Shown piece after piece: positions 11,757 to 23,567 of a stretch of 64,000 bases of DNA. The stretch comes from Datisca glomerata. Its lineage: Eukaryota > Streptophyta > Magnoliopsida > Cucurbitales > Datiscaceae. The notes beneath the pieces were generated by a model that did no database searches, was not told the origin of the DNA, and worked only from the letters and a program-made list of their open reading frames with translations. The position numbers were made by a program, and so were the translations under genes. Position 1 is the stretch's first letter. Each line of letters begins with the position of its first letter. Where the stretch lies: the NCBI GenBank assembly GCA_003255025.1, contig QANY01008042.1:62001-126000 (forward strand), read 5' to 3'.

Positions 11757-13395
11757 AATGGTATCAGAGCATTGATTTCTTATTATACATATTCTGTGAT
11801 TATAAGTATGTATCGTTCGATGATGTGATATTGGCATATTTTTGTATGGTAGATTCAAAATTGTTTTGAATATGTTTTATGAACGGATTCCGATCTGTTG
11901 GCTCTAATTATTTTGTTTTTCAGTTTTAGAATTGATGTATGCCGAAATTGAGGAATAGGAATTTATGTAATTTATTTTCTTGCAAAATTTGTATTTCTTT
12001 AAATTCCATGTAACCCGTCGCTGCCTTGAAAAGTCACCATCATCATCGCCATCGTCGTCACCGACGCCAGACACCGCTGTCGCCAGCCATCACCGTGCTG
12101 CACTACCTCCTGCTGTCTGCTGCCATGACCTACATGGTAACTAGGGTTCGTGAAACCCTAGGACATAATAATTAGGGTTTAGGAAACCCTGTGATATTTC
12201 ATAAAAACCCTAATCTCATCTTTTATCTGTAAAATTTTAAATTTTGAATTTTTGTTTTTAAACGAATAAAAGACAATTGAGATTCAAAAGATATCCATTT
12301 TATCTTCTAAATTTTTAATTTAAAAGATAATTATTCATTTATCTTTTTGTCTTTTGAATTTTAAATTTTAAATGGATTATTTAATTAGAAAAAGATTTTT
12401 CCTTAATTAAATGGTTTTGATCAAAATTTTGAATTTTGAAAATAGGACCGCATTGTTGTAAAGAGTTACAAAATTAGTGAACTCCTGAAAGACAATGAGA
12501 TAATTACAGACTCCATGAAGATTAGTATTTAAATTAATTTATCATTCTTTTGTGGGTTGTAATTAGAAATGAGCCAATAGTGAGGTTAATTTTGAATGAA
12601 TGATTTATTATTAATCTCGCTTCATCATATAACATATCATATATAAATATGGATATGCCAATATCAAAATAACATGTAGCATGTACAATGCGAATTTATA
12701 AAAGTTATAAATTTTAAATTGAGTTTTCATTTTTATAAAAGTTTATAATTTTCAAAACCTGTTTTTCCCAAATTAATAAAGAGTTATAAGTTTTGAAAAA
12801 ACAACGAAAAATTCATTTTTCCAAAAACTAAGTGGGAAAGTTGCTTACGTTGAAACGTTTTCAAGGTCCCTAACGCAAACTAGATCATGGCATGAGGAAT
12901 GGTTTAGAGCTGCCCAAGCGGTCCTCTCTTCAGTGAAAGAAACTTGAGAATCGTGTCACTTTAAGTCGTCGAGTTGCTTAAAAAGCTAAAGCTAGTAAAT
13001 GAAGTGGTGAGGCAAGACCGTCCCTAGACGGACTGTTAGTTCATGGAAACCTTTAAAGATGATGCGTTGGTTAAACACTTAGATCGAAGCACATTGAAAT
13101 CCCTCATAAGAGCTAGTCAACGGGGCTAAAGTGACCAAAATCATTGGTGACTGGTTAAGCTAGATGTTGTGACATCTTAAGAAGCGTTAACTAAACGAGA
13201 GGAGTCTCGATGCGATAAGAGATAGCTTGGACGTTGTCCTTAGATGAGACAAACTATCGTTGTTGATCGTAACATCATGGAAGAAATATTTTTTTATTAG
13301 ATTTTTTAAATATTTAAGTATTTGCATCATGCATCATACTTTCTTAAATGATTGAGTATTTATTTACTCCACTTTATTTATTCTTTTTAGTAATC
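11757..13395 (+). other. Copia B untranslated leader
   Basis: It starts with the initiator-tRNA primer-binding site (tggtatcagagc, 11759-11770). A GC-rich patch follows (about 12010-12130, rich in caccatcatc and cgtcgtc), then AT-rich sequence and a stretch (12840-13270) closely matched at 35530-35970. No protein is evident. Confidence 0.6.
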
Positions 13396-14587
13396 ATGTC
13401 GCTATCCCCATTCTCAACTATCTTAAATGCAAATAAACTTACTGGTGAAAATTACGTGGACTGGAAATGTAATCTTGATATTGTGCTGACGCTAGAAATG
13501 CACAAGTTCGTGCTCACAACCCCTTGTCCCCTTGAGCCTATTGCTGAATCGACTCAAGAGGAAAATGATGTTTATGCTTCTTAGATGCATTCTGATGAGA
13601 TCACCAGATGTTATATCTTGGCTTTTGTTAGCAATGTGTTGAAACAATAGCATCAGGACATGGAAACTGCAGCCGATATAATGTTGAACATTACCAAAAT
13701 GTTCGAAAATCAGGGTCCTCAAGACAAACAGGCAGCTGTGCAAAAATTCGTAAATTGCAGGATGAAACTAGGGGAACTCTTGCCAGAGAACATATGATGC
13801 TGATCATTAGTTATATGAATGAGATGTAGATCATGGGTGCTGAGGTAGATGGCGAGACACAAGTTGATATGATCTTTGAGACTCTACCTGATACTTTTGA
13901 GAACTTCAAACTTAATTATTCGATGAATAAGTTGAGGTACTCACTTCCTGAGCTAATGAAGAAACTGCAAGCTGCTGAGACCCTATTTCTCAAGGGCAAG
14001 AGGAAGACTAGAGAGGCAAACTTTACTAAAAGTAAGCCTTCCACCTATAGCATAAAAAAGAAACACATGAGAGGTCTGAAGAAGGCTAAGAAGCATAACT
14101 CAAAAGCTACGAAAGGTAAAGGAAATGCAAAAGTGGAAAAGTCAAAAGACAAGTGTCATCATTTTGGAGCCGCTGGCCATTGAAAACGTAACTGCCCAGA
14201 CTATCTCAAGGAGTTGAGATCTAAAGGTATGATATTTGTTACTGAGACCTGTTATGTGGTTGACTCTACTTTTCATGGATTGTAGACTCTACAGCCACTA
14301 CCTATACATGTTGTTCCCTGCAAGGGTTCAGGAAAATCATAAGGCTTGACGAGGGCGAGTTCAGCTTCCGTTGGGGAAATGAAGCACTAGGAACGACCGT
14401 ATCTATGGGAACTATTAAATTGTCATAAGTTTTAGTATTTTACGTGATGTTTTATGCTTATTTCAATAGCTAGTTTAATTGAGCAATGATTCCATTTGAA
14501 TTTCATTGATAAATATATTTGTATTATTAGAAATGATTGCTTAATTACTACTGCATGTTTGATAAATATAGTGTTTTACATAAAACT
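13396..14587 (+). pseudogene. Copia B gag and start of protease, broken
   Basis: The start MSLSPFSTILNANKLTGENY is typical of copia gag, and it matches the start at 36105. The frame stops at 13582 (tag, where this family usually has Trp), continues as MHSDEITRCYILAFVSNVL, then shifts. The second half (13833-14216) has MGAEVDGETQVDMIFETLP and LRYSLPELMKKLQAAETL. The CCHC zinc knuckle (about 14150-14200) has Phe in place of the second Cys and a stop after the His, so the finger is destroyed. Protease-like sequence (DEGEFSFRWGNEALG) is seen near 14350-14390 before the element ends. Confidence 0.8.
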
Positions 14588-17115
14588 AATAGTTCTAATG
14601 GGCCTGACATCTTTAGGTGGATCTATAAGTTTTCAGACGGAATTAGAATACATCAATTTCATTTCCTGGTTCATGGCATCTTGTCATTTTTATTTTTAGG
14701 ATCATCCATTACTTCTTCATAGGGTAATGGATCGCCATTATTAGTGTCAGACACTAGGACATGTGCCTCTAGTTCACAGAAAATAGATTGTCTTACAACC
14801 CTCTCACTACGACGTTGCACCGGGGTTTCCTTAACATGAACTATGATTTCTATGGTTTTGTCATTTATCAGTTGATAATGAAGGTGGTTTAATGGCATCA
14901 AACGCTAATTCCTTGAGAACTACTTTGCTACGAGATTTGTAGTTTTCCATATAGTCGTGTTCAAGGAAGATGACATTTGTCGATACAAACACCTTTTGAT
15001 CAATGTGACAATAGAAGTACCCACCTCTAGTCTCTGGTGTATAGCCAACGAATATGCATGCTTTAGACCTTGAGTCTAACTTTCTAGTCTTGGGTCTAAG
15101 AACGTGAGCTGGACATCCAAACTGGGTTTGTAACCATTCTATAACTCTAAATTGTCTTGCTTATCGACTTAGAAGACACTACATTTAAAATGTATGTTGC
15201 CGTGTGTAATGCATATCCCCAAAATGTAAGTGGTAGTGATGAGTAGCTTAACATAAATCTAACCATATCTAATAAGGATTAGTTTCTCCTTTTTGAAACA
15301 CTATTTTGCTGTGACGTTCCAGGTGTTGTGAGTTGGGATAGGATTTCATAATCCAACAAGTAATCCTTGAATTCTAAATCCAAGTATTCACCACCTTGAT
15401 TTGATTGAAGGGTTTTCAATGATTTATCTAATTGCTTTTCAGCTTCAGTTTTGAAGTCTTTAAACTTTTCAAAAAGTTTAGACTTTCTATGCATTAGGTA
15501 AGTATAACCATATCATGAGTAATCATCAATAAAAGTGATGAAATATGCATACCCACCTCTAGCTTGTACATTGATCGGTCTATAGACATCACTATGCACT
15601 AGCTCAAGTGGTTCCTTGACTCTTTAAGCATTTCCAGTAAAATGTTTCTTGGTCATTTTACCCTCTAGACGAGATTCACAAACAGAAAGAGTTTTAACTT
15701 TTAGTTCTCTCAAAGCATCATGCTTTGTCAACATGTTTAATCTATCTAGATTAATATATCCCAACTTAAGATGCGAAAGATATGTGTATCATCATCATGA
15801 GAAACTCTTTGTCATTTGTTACTTTTAGGTTTTGCTACTTCAAATAACTCAGAATTATTTAACGCGCGTTCACTCGGTTTAAGCATATACAGTCCGTTCG
15901 ATACTTTTGCATGACAAATATTAAATCTATTCTTAGAAATAATACCCTCATTATTAATTAAAGAAACTTCAAATAATTATTCTTGCAAAAGAGAAAGAGA
16001 AATCAAATTTCTCAAAAATCCAGGAATATAATAAACATCATTTAAAACTAAATAATTATTTCTAAAATTAAGACGATATGTTTTCAATGCTTTTGCTGAC
16101 ACGAGCGCACCACTGCCAACTCTCATAATGACCTTGCCAACAGATAGCTCATTTAACAAATCAAGCATCTGTAAAGAAGAACATACATGATTGGTGACTC
16201 ATGAATCCAGTATCCATGATGCAAGTCATATTTAACTAAACAAACTTCAAGTACCAGTAAATCATATTTACCTTTCTTTTCCAGCTTGGAGATATACTTG
16301 TTACAGTTTCTCTTCCAATGACCTTCAACCCCATAATGGAAACATTTTTCATTGGGCTTATTGTCGTTCTTGTTCTTCTTAGCTTTTGGCGATGTCATGG
16401 CTTTCTTCCCTTTCTTGTTCTTTCCTTTACCCTTACCATTGATCTTCTTCCTCTTGTTACTTTTAACAACAGTGGAAGAAGGCTTTTGCTAGGCAAAATT
16501 TACCTCGCCCTCTTTGGTCATACTCTTATTGAGTGACTCAAAAGTTTGTAGTTAATTCAACAATTGAGACATGTTGAATATAACATAGTTGGTGGTGAAC
16601 GTTGAAAAAGCAGGTGTGAGCGATTTAAGTATTATGCTGACTTAAGTTTGTTCATTAATGGTCGTCTTATGTACTTCTACCTCATGCATTATGTTGATCA
16701 TGTTCAAAACATGTTCACGCACAAAACTACCTTTCTTCATCTTGGTCGTCATGTAGCACCTGGTAGCCTCATGATGACTTTGATCAGACTGCTACCCAAA
16801 ATCACCTGAAGAGATTCCATAATCTCATTGGCAATGTCCATGCTCTCATGCTTTGTTCTCAGAACATCATTCATGCTCACAAGAAAGTAGCACTTCGTTT
16901 TGTTGTTGCATTGATTCCAAGCATCAAACTTGTCCCTAACGTTCTTAGAGGTATTGGCAGTGGGCTCCTCAGAACATTACTTAGTAAGAACAAATTTATG
17001 GTTCTCACAAATTAGCATAAAGTTTAAATTTTATTTCCATCTTATGAAATTATCACCGTTCAATTTCTCAAGTGCAAGTAAAGCAGTGATATGGTTGCCC
17101 ATGGTAGACATAATA
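14588..17115 (-). pseudogene. Copia element C: gag, protease, integrase and start of RT linker
   Basis: Reading leftward from 17100, gag comes first, with many stops (MGNHITALLALEKLNGDNF, then CENHKFVLTK and SMNDVLRTKHESMDIANEIM). The CCHC knuckle near 16330-16290 (CFHYGVEGHWKRNC) also lacks its second Cys. Protease follows (about 16210-15977; MRVGSGALVSAKALKTYRL and NDVYYIPGFLRNLISLSLL). Then come integrase (15650-15040; KSLKTLQSNQGGEYLDLEF, LTTPGTSQQNSVSKRRN) and the linker (14901-14650; QRRSERVVRQSIFCELEA, then EEVMDDPKN). The sequence stops at 14588 against copia B. RT and RNase H are absent unless copia A supplies them, and the overlap with A argues against that. Confidence 0.82.
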
Positions 17116-19120
17116 ATAACTGAAAAATAAGACATAATAATTCAATATAATTGAAATAAATATCCAGAATTCGAAAAGTAAACGTGATGCATGAATACAA
17201 CATATTAAACACATAAATATATCATTCACTAATCCACGATAAAACAACTTAACAAGTAATGTTCCGCCTTAAGGTCGGTCATTTAATCTTAGACTGTCTA
17301 TGAGACATTCTCATTCTTATTAATTGAAACTTAAAATATCTTATATTTTCTCTTTTAACAATAAGGTATCGCTTATTCGCTCAAGTCACAATTATTCACA
17401 TGATAACTTAATTGTGACTTCGTGAGTGTAATCCATTATTTCGGATTCCATGACCTGATTCAGAATATGTTGTGTTAGGGTCAGTCAAAACTAAAGTATA
17501 TCACTTAATCCTATCTTCTCAAGAAGTCCAACCATGATATTGATACAGCTCAAAACCTTCCTTAGGGGGATGAATACAAAGTCATCTTGAGACCCTCACT
17601 GTACCTGACCGTGTAGTACTAATAATGGAGACTATAGGTTACATTAACATGTCAACCTTCTCTCACTCATTATTTTAGGATAATGTGTTTCTATTTTAAC
17701 TAATCAATTAATTCCAAATTCATTACTAGGTAAAATAATAACCCTATGAATGTTAAATTAACAGTTAATCCAATCTCAATAGTCTAAGTTCATTTAACCT
17801 TTTTTAGAGCCTAAGTCATAATTAGGTGAACTTAGATTAACTAATTAATTACACTCACCAAACTTTAATAAAATTCTTTTACCAAAATTGGTTATCTTAA
17901 GGGTTGCTATAACTTTTAGAGTGGTGTGATTATCAAGGTTTAACTAATTAAAACCTAACAGTTTACATGCGATTGATTTCTCAAAACAATTCATATAAAC
18001 ATATTAGGACAATCCTAATAAATCATGTTTCTACTAATGAGATGCATGATTAAATAAAACTGTGTGGGGTTTCATGTATGGCATGTGATTGACTAATGCA
18101 TTGTCATGTTATCAATCATATTAATAAACATTTATTTAACAATTAAATAAAATAATAATGGACCGAGTGACTATTAGGTATTTCTAAATTACAACCATTA
18201 AAATAAAGAAGTAAAATTACAAAGAGGACTTCAAGATTATATATTTCTAAAATATCTCCTTCTCCACCTAATGTTTATCTTCATAATCTTCAAGCTTTGA
18301 AAAAAGTCATTTTAACTGGAAAAAAAACTATTTTTCTTAATTACAATTTATCTATATAATTATCTTTTAAAATTATTGAATTTGACTTAGTTAATAAATA
18401 ATTTATTGACTTGGTCAAACTTGGATCAAATTCAATCAATTAATTAATATTTAATTTTCATAAAATTAAAAATTAAAAATTAATTTTAAAATTACATTAA
18501 TTTCAAAATTTAAAAGTCAAAATATAGAGTTAGGATTTTGATAAAAGTCTACAGTGATAGGATTTGACAACAGTTACAGACAACAGTTGCCACCAACGAT
18601 AAGACTCTCCCATCACCACCCGTCACCATCGTCGACCATCCACCACCTCTGACCGCGGACCACTGACCGCTGACCACCATCCATCATGGTGGTGCCACCG
18701 CCGGCCACCGTCTGTCACAACGATGTCGCTGTCAGCCACCGACGCCAATTTTTCAATGAGCTCATCGTCAGAGCCGATTTCTCCGGTGGCGGCAATGCCA
18801 CAAGTCCCTAGGAATTCCTTTTTTTACTTTTTCCTCCTCGTTTGTCTCGTGCATTGCTCGTCTTCTCGCGATCAGAATAATTATAATATAATGTAGTGTT
18901 AAAAAATTACAAAAATTCCTACGCCGCAAAACGGCTTACACAAGATCTAAGAAAAAAATTAAAGAACAAAGCTTAACTCAATAATCATCATACAATTAAC
19001 GATCTATTATTTAATCATACATTCAAAAAACAAAAGCATTCATTCATTCATATATATCAAATATATTATGAATAATACATGAAAACCTACACAATATTTA
19101 ATACATAAATATATAACAAT
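17116..19120 (-). other. Copia C untranslated leader
   Basis: This non-coding stretch lies between the primer-binding site and gag. It contains a GC-rich patch (18550-18800, rich in ccaccatc, gaccgctgacc and gccaccgccggcc) in the place where copia B has its own GC-rich patch. This suggests a shared leader architecture. No gene is visible. Confidence 0.5.
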
Positions 19121-19135
19121 CGCTATGATACCAAT
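19121..19135 (-). other. Copia C primer-binding site
   Basis: The plus-strand bases cgctatgataccaat are, on the minus strand, attggtatcatagcg. This matches the initiator-tRNA primer-binding site except for one base, and it directly abuts the 5' LTR. It fixes the LTR inner edge at 19136 and the element's direction as leftward. Confidence 0.8.
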
Positions 19136-20877
19136 TGTTGGAAATCGCGGCGGAGGCGTGGTGATTTTTTAAAAATTTATTAGAAATGAATAGTATGTTT
19201 TTTCGATAAAACGAAAACAAGCGCGACGTAACGGTTTCCAAAATAAAAATTTTTATTGAAATTTTTTTTCAATCAGGATCCATTATATATTTATATATTA
19301 AATCTAAGACATACATGTATAGGAACATATACCACTTATAGTCTATATCAAGCGTCGTCCCAAACCAAAGATCCTACGTTTCCATGAACAACAGACTTCG
19401 AGATCCACGCCAAGATCTTCTAAGTCAATTCTCAAACGCACTAGGACATGTGTGGGCACGTAGAATAATCCAAAAACACTTTTTCTGTTTCTAAATGTAC
19501 TCAACACATGAGATCTAGAGATTTACTGAGAATGATTAATTTAGTAACTTCCAAATCAATCCTTAAACGTACTAGGACATGTGTGAGCACGTAGAATAAT
19601 TCAAAGATAATTTTTATGTCTTTAGATGTACTCAATACATGAGATCTAGAGATTTACTGAGAATGATTAATTTAGTGAGACGGACCTCTGAGGGAGTACG
19701 ATGATGATTCTGTTAGAGTTTATGATTAACTTTTAATTACAGAGAAAATTCATCATGATAGCAATTGTGTTCTCAACACTTTGACCAATAGTTCTCAACT
19801 AATACCACCAACCCTGAGGCCCTTAGAATAATATTTATATATAATATCTAGGCTCGTCAAATTTTTAGGATAAACTGAAAATAATATTTAATTTCAAAAT
19901 TACCATTGCAGTGGAACCCAATGCAATTTGTGCATAACTGTAGTGCCACACGGCACTACAGTAGTTCATGTCAATCTCTTGTTCACAATCAGTGATTGAC
20001 ACATGAAAATAACTGTAAATTAAATATCTATTTTAATCAGATAAATATTTAGATATCAGTTAATTCAAAATTAACTTATCTGATTATCTCTGTCAACTAG
20101 CTTATCTGTTTGTTCATAAAATACATATTTAGTTGATTCAAATTTTGAATTATTATCTAATATATTTCAACATTATCTAATTTCACAAATTAGATATATT
20201 GTCTCAATTATCGATAATTAGAAAATTAATCGATATAATTATTTATATATAATTTTTGAAAATTATCATTTAATTCACTAGTGAATGACTAATTTATAAT
20301 CAAATTATAAATTTGAGTCCAATAATCATTCAGTTTCAGAACTAACACTTAAAAGAACCAATATACAATCCGTTAAGAAAGCTTGGATTCCAAATCTTGT
20401 AAGATCATGTTCATTGCCATCCCAATCAACTGAATCTCCAAAACAAAAATCACTAATCTGGATTCAGGCTCATCTACATATGATCATCATATTGATGTGT
20501 ATTAAATATTTATGATAAACAATGAGTTAATAAAGATATTAATGCACATCGATCCTGTCATATATAATCTTATTATATAAAATATATTCACTAAGATGAC
20601 TATCTACATCAATGATCTGGGTCTAGATCACATGCATTCGTAATACTTAGTGAACCATACTAGCAACTATTCATTAAAGATTCCATACTTTAATATGTTG
20701 CTGACAATTTTATTCATTATTTATGATCTTAATCCTCTCGTACTAATACAAGATCATAGTCTCATGAATGAATATTAAATTTTCAGATATTTATATAAAT
20801 TATTCAACAATAATTTAAAAGAATAATTATAAGAAAAAATATTTTCATTAAATTTCATATTAAAATGTCAATACACA
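19136..20877 (-). repeat. Copia C 5' LTR
   Basis: On the plus strand it runs from tgttggaaatcgcgg to about caatacaca (end uncertain by several bases), about 1.74 kb. The outer edge meets Athila protease-region sequence. Bases 19136-20270 match the left LTR at 4001, and the remaining 600 bases do not. It contains a tandem duplication at 19420-19680 that the left LTR lacks. Confidence 0.68.
19420..19680. repeat. Tandem duplication of about 125-130 bases within the LTR
   Basis: Two neighbouring copies each contain actaggacatgtgtg-gcacgtagaataat, a divergent middle, and gagatctagagatttactga followed by gaatgattaatttag. The junction is near 19553. The copies differ at roughly one base in ten, so the duplication is not recent. 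Confidence 0.7.
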
Positions 20878-22660
20878 TGCTTTGAAGGCATTACCCCCAA
20901 TAACACTATCCACCTACAAGAAACTATCCATATCATTTGGGTATTTCGTTGCTTTGAAGACATTAAAGTTACCTGCTCTTCTTGCACTCTCAAAATAAAT
21001 TGCCCTTTTTACACATCAATAAGAGTTCTCTCCATAACTAAGAATGGTATACCAAGAATAATTAGAATTTCTCAGCCTTTCTCCATATCAAGAACAATAA
21101 AATCAGCTGGGAAGATAAATTAATCCACATTCACCAAAACATCTTCAATAATCTCCAGTGGATATTTAATGGAACGATCAACTAATTGTAAAATGACCGT
21201 TGTGGGCTTAACTTCTCCAAGACCTATCTTCTTGTAAATCGAGAAAGACATCAAATTAATACTAGCTCCAAGATCACATAAAACCTTTTCAAAATAAGAA
21301 TTGCCAATTGTGCATGGAATAGTAAACTTCTAGGATCCTTTAGCTTCGGGGAAAATTTATTTTGTAAGACAGTAATGCACTCCTTAGTAAGTGCAACTCT
21401 CTCGTACTCCTCTAGCTTTCTCTTGTTCGAGAGAACTTCTTTCATGAATTTGATATAGCTCGACATTTGTTCCAAAACATCGACAAAAGGAATGTTGATA
21501 TTTAGTTTCTTAAACACATCAATAAACTTGGAAAACTACTTGTTTCATTTCTACTTTTGGAACTGCTGAAGGTATGGGATAGGTGGGACATAGGGTGAAG
21601 GATTATCGAGAAAGAGCTTTGACTTAGACTCGTCCTCTTTATTTTTTGAATTCTCGATAAAATCATCACCTACAAGATCGGTTTGTGCTTCAATTGGCTG
21701 AGAATGATCAAAGGGATTACCAACTTGGCATTCAGTACTAAGATGAGGTCCATCGCATAAGTTACAAACTTCATATGTAGCACGAATAATATTAACATTG
21801 GTGGTGAAATAGCTCAATTGCTTAGACAGTGTAGTTACATGAGCTGTAAGAGTGGTAAGAGCATCGATTTCATGAACTCCATGAATTTTTCTTGGTACGT
21901 TGCATTCAGTTGGCCATTGATAGGCATAAACATCCATTTCTCCTAGCAAAGCATAGGCCTCCTCATGTGTTTTACTCATCAAAGAACCTCCTACTGTTGT
22001 ATCCACTAGTGTCCTTGTTGAATTCCACAATCCATTGTAGAAAGTTTAGACTTGTAGCCATTCAAGGAGTCTATGATGTGGACATCCCCTCAACATATCT
22101 TTAAATCTCTCACAAGCTTTATAAAGAGACTCCATATAATATTAGGCAAAGGTAGTGACTCATTTCTCATCTTGGCTATTTTCGTTGGTGGAAAGAACTT
22201 GGCCAAAAAATTTCTCAGAAAGGCCATTCAAAGTAGTGATTGATCAAGCCAGCAAAGAGTTCAACAAACTTTTAGCCTTATCCCAAAGTGAAAAATGGGA
22301 ATATATTAGCCTAATTACATTATTTGAGACATTGTTGTGCTTGAATGTCTCACAAAATTCGAGAAAAGTGACTATGTGAACATTTGGGTCATTGTTAGGA
22401 AAACCACTAAATTGATTAGCTTGCACCATTTGAATAATAGACGGCATAATCTTGAAAATTTTGACATTAATAACGGGGCGTTGAATGACAGACATAGTCT
22501 CATTGACTACCAGCATAGCATAGTCCTGAATTGCTTGGTTATTTTGGTTGTTCACAATTTCAGGATTCTCTCTAACGTCATCCACGATTTCTTGAGGTTG
22601 TCTAGAAGTTTGCTCAATTTTCAAATTAAGGGGAGTCAAATTTTCATAATACACCTAAGA
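20878..22660 (-). pseudogene. Athila gag-protease polyprotein remnant
   Basis: Reading leftward, gag runs from about 22654. It has PVINVKIFKIMPSIIQMVQA, then FLEFCETFKHNNVSNNVIRL and SLWDKAKSLLNSLLA, then after breaks TRTLVDTTVGGSLMSKTHEE and AYALLGEMDVYAYQWPTE. A CxxC-type finger (CNLCDGPHLSTEC, about 21770-21730) is present. Further on come FKKLNINIPFVDVLEQMSSY, LEEYERVALTKECITVLQNK and a protease-like CDLGASINLM (about 21290-21250). The final piece (21000-20890) reads FNVFKATKYPNDMDSF. Stops and frameshifts interrupt it at least four times. Confidence 0.85.
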
Positions 22661-22791
22661 AAATGCCTGAAAAATAAAAATAGGAAACAACCGTAAATAA
22701 AAGAAAATAAAAACTCAAAGAAAAATTAAGGATATGTAATTCAAATATTAATAAACAAAATCAATCTCCGGAAACGGCGTCAAAAACTTTT
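22661..22791 (-). other. Athila leader next to the 5' LTR
   Basis: The minus strand reads gtttttgacgccgtttccgg just inside the LTR, a phrase typical of Athila/Tat leaders. This supports the leftward orientation. Confidence 0.55.
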
Positions 22792-23567
22792 TGTGATTTT
22801 TTTAGAGTGCAATCGTTGTCAAGTAATAAATTTATATGAATATAGAGTATCGTCCACGATGATTGATTATTATTAATTAATGAAATTAAATAAATCGTAA
22901 TTCTAATTGACAATATCAAAAAGTAGGGATTTTTTTAATGTAGTAAGAACTAAAACGATTAAGATTTATTAAGTATAAATAACACAAATTTCAATGATTA
23001 AAAAAGTTCTAAGGATTTCAATTTCACCAAATCAGTCATGCTCCAATTTTCTAGATCTCAATCAATAAATGTTTATTATAATACTGACATTGAATTTGTC
23101 TAATATAAATATCAATCTTTCTCAAGCATTAATAATAATATTTCCAGTATACAAATCCCACATCTATGTCAAGATTAAATTATCGAAACTCATTAAGCAC
23201 AAAAAATTATATTTGCTACAGAAGATTCATAATTATCTTTAACTTGTGAAATTCTAATGGTATCATGAAAAAGGGTAAATTAATCATCACTTCTCAGTCT
23301 CAGAATTAAATCACAAATCATGGAATAGTTGGTCAGGTAATCACACGCATCAAGAACATATCATAACGCTCAGAAATAATGAATAAACATCGATTAGATT
23401 GAAAATCAAATTAAGAAAAAATCATGATTTGGCTACGTCGTAGCCCTAGATTAGAAAATTAAAACATACTAAAATAAGAAAACCTCTTAATAATATTCAT
23501 GAACATAGAGAAAGAGAGAAAGAAAAACATTTGAGGAGGAAATTAAAGTTGAAATCTATTTTCGGGT
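22792..23567 (-). repeat. Athila 5' LTR, truncated on its outer side
   Basis: It aligns with the 3' LTR from 650 to about 1430, including cggattagattgaaaatc-like and gagaaagagagaa phrases. At about 23567, just after gggttg, the match stops and plus-strand Tat/Ogre-like coding sequence begins. About 400 bases of the LTR outer part are missing. Confidence 0.75.

Larger units (their letters stand above)
11092..14587 (+). mobile_element. Copia element B, 3'-truncated, inserted head-on into minus-strand copia
   Basis: It contains a 5' LTR (11092-11756), a primer-binding site (11757-11771), a GC-patched leader and a gag remnant up to the start of protease. It then stops at about 14587, where antisense copia pol resumes, and no 3' LTR follows. 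It belongs to the same family as the element at 32285-37111: the LTR start (tgttgaaat-atgtccataaagta), the leader and the gag start all match. Confidence 0.75.
650..23567 (-). mobile_element. Athila-type Ty3/gypsy retrotransposon, split by nested copia elements
   Basis: The element reads right to left. It has a truncated 5' LTR (22792-23567), a gag-protease remnant (about 22660-20880), a small pol remnant (about 4000-3480), non-coding 3' sequence and a 3' LTR (650-1832). The LTR copies at each end are direct repeats about 22 kb apart. Gag and protease stop at about 20880, and the downstream linker and start of pol resume at 4000 on the same strand, so 4001-20877 is inserted material. Most of the reverse transcriptase, RNase H and integrase is deleted. 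Athila-type identity rests on the gag sequence, including a stretch reading IQMVQANQFSGFPNNDPN and one reading PSTRTLVD-like followed by GGSLMSKTHEEAYALL. Confidence 0.82.

Noticed and set aside
4001..20877. A single intact copia element bounded by the two LTRs
   Set aside because: The pol domain occurs twice, the LTRs agree only in part, and no matching 5-base target duplication is seen at the ends.
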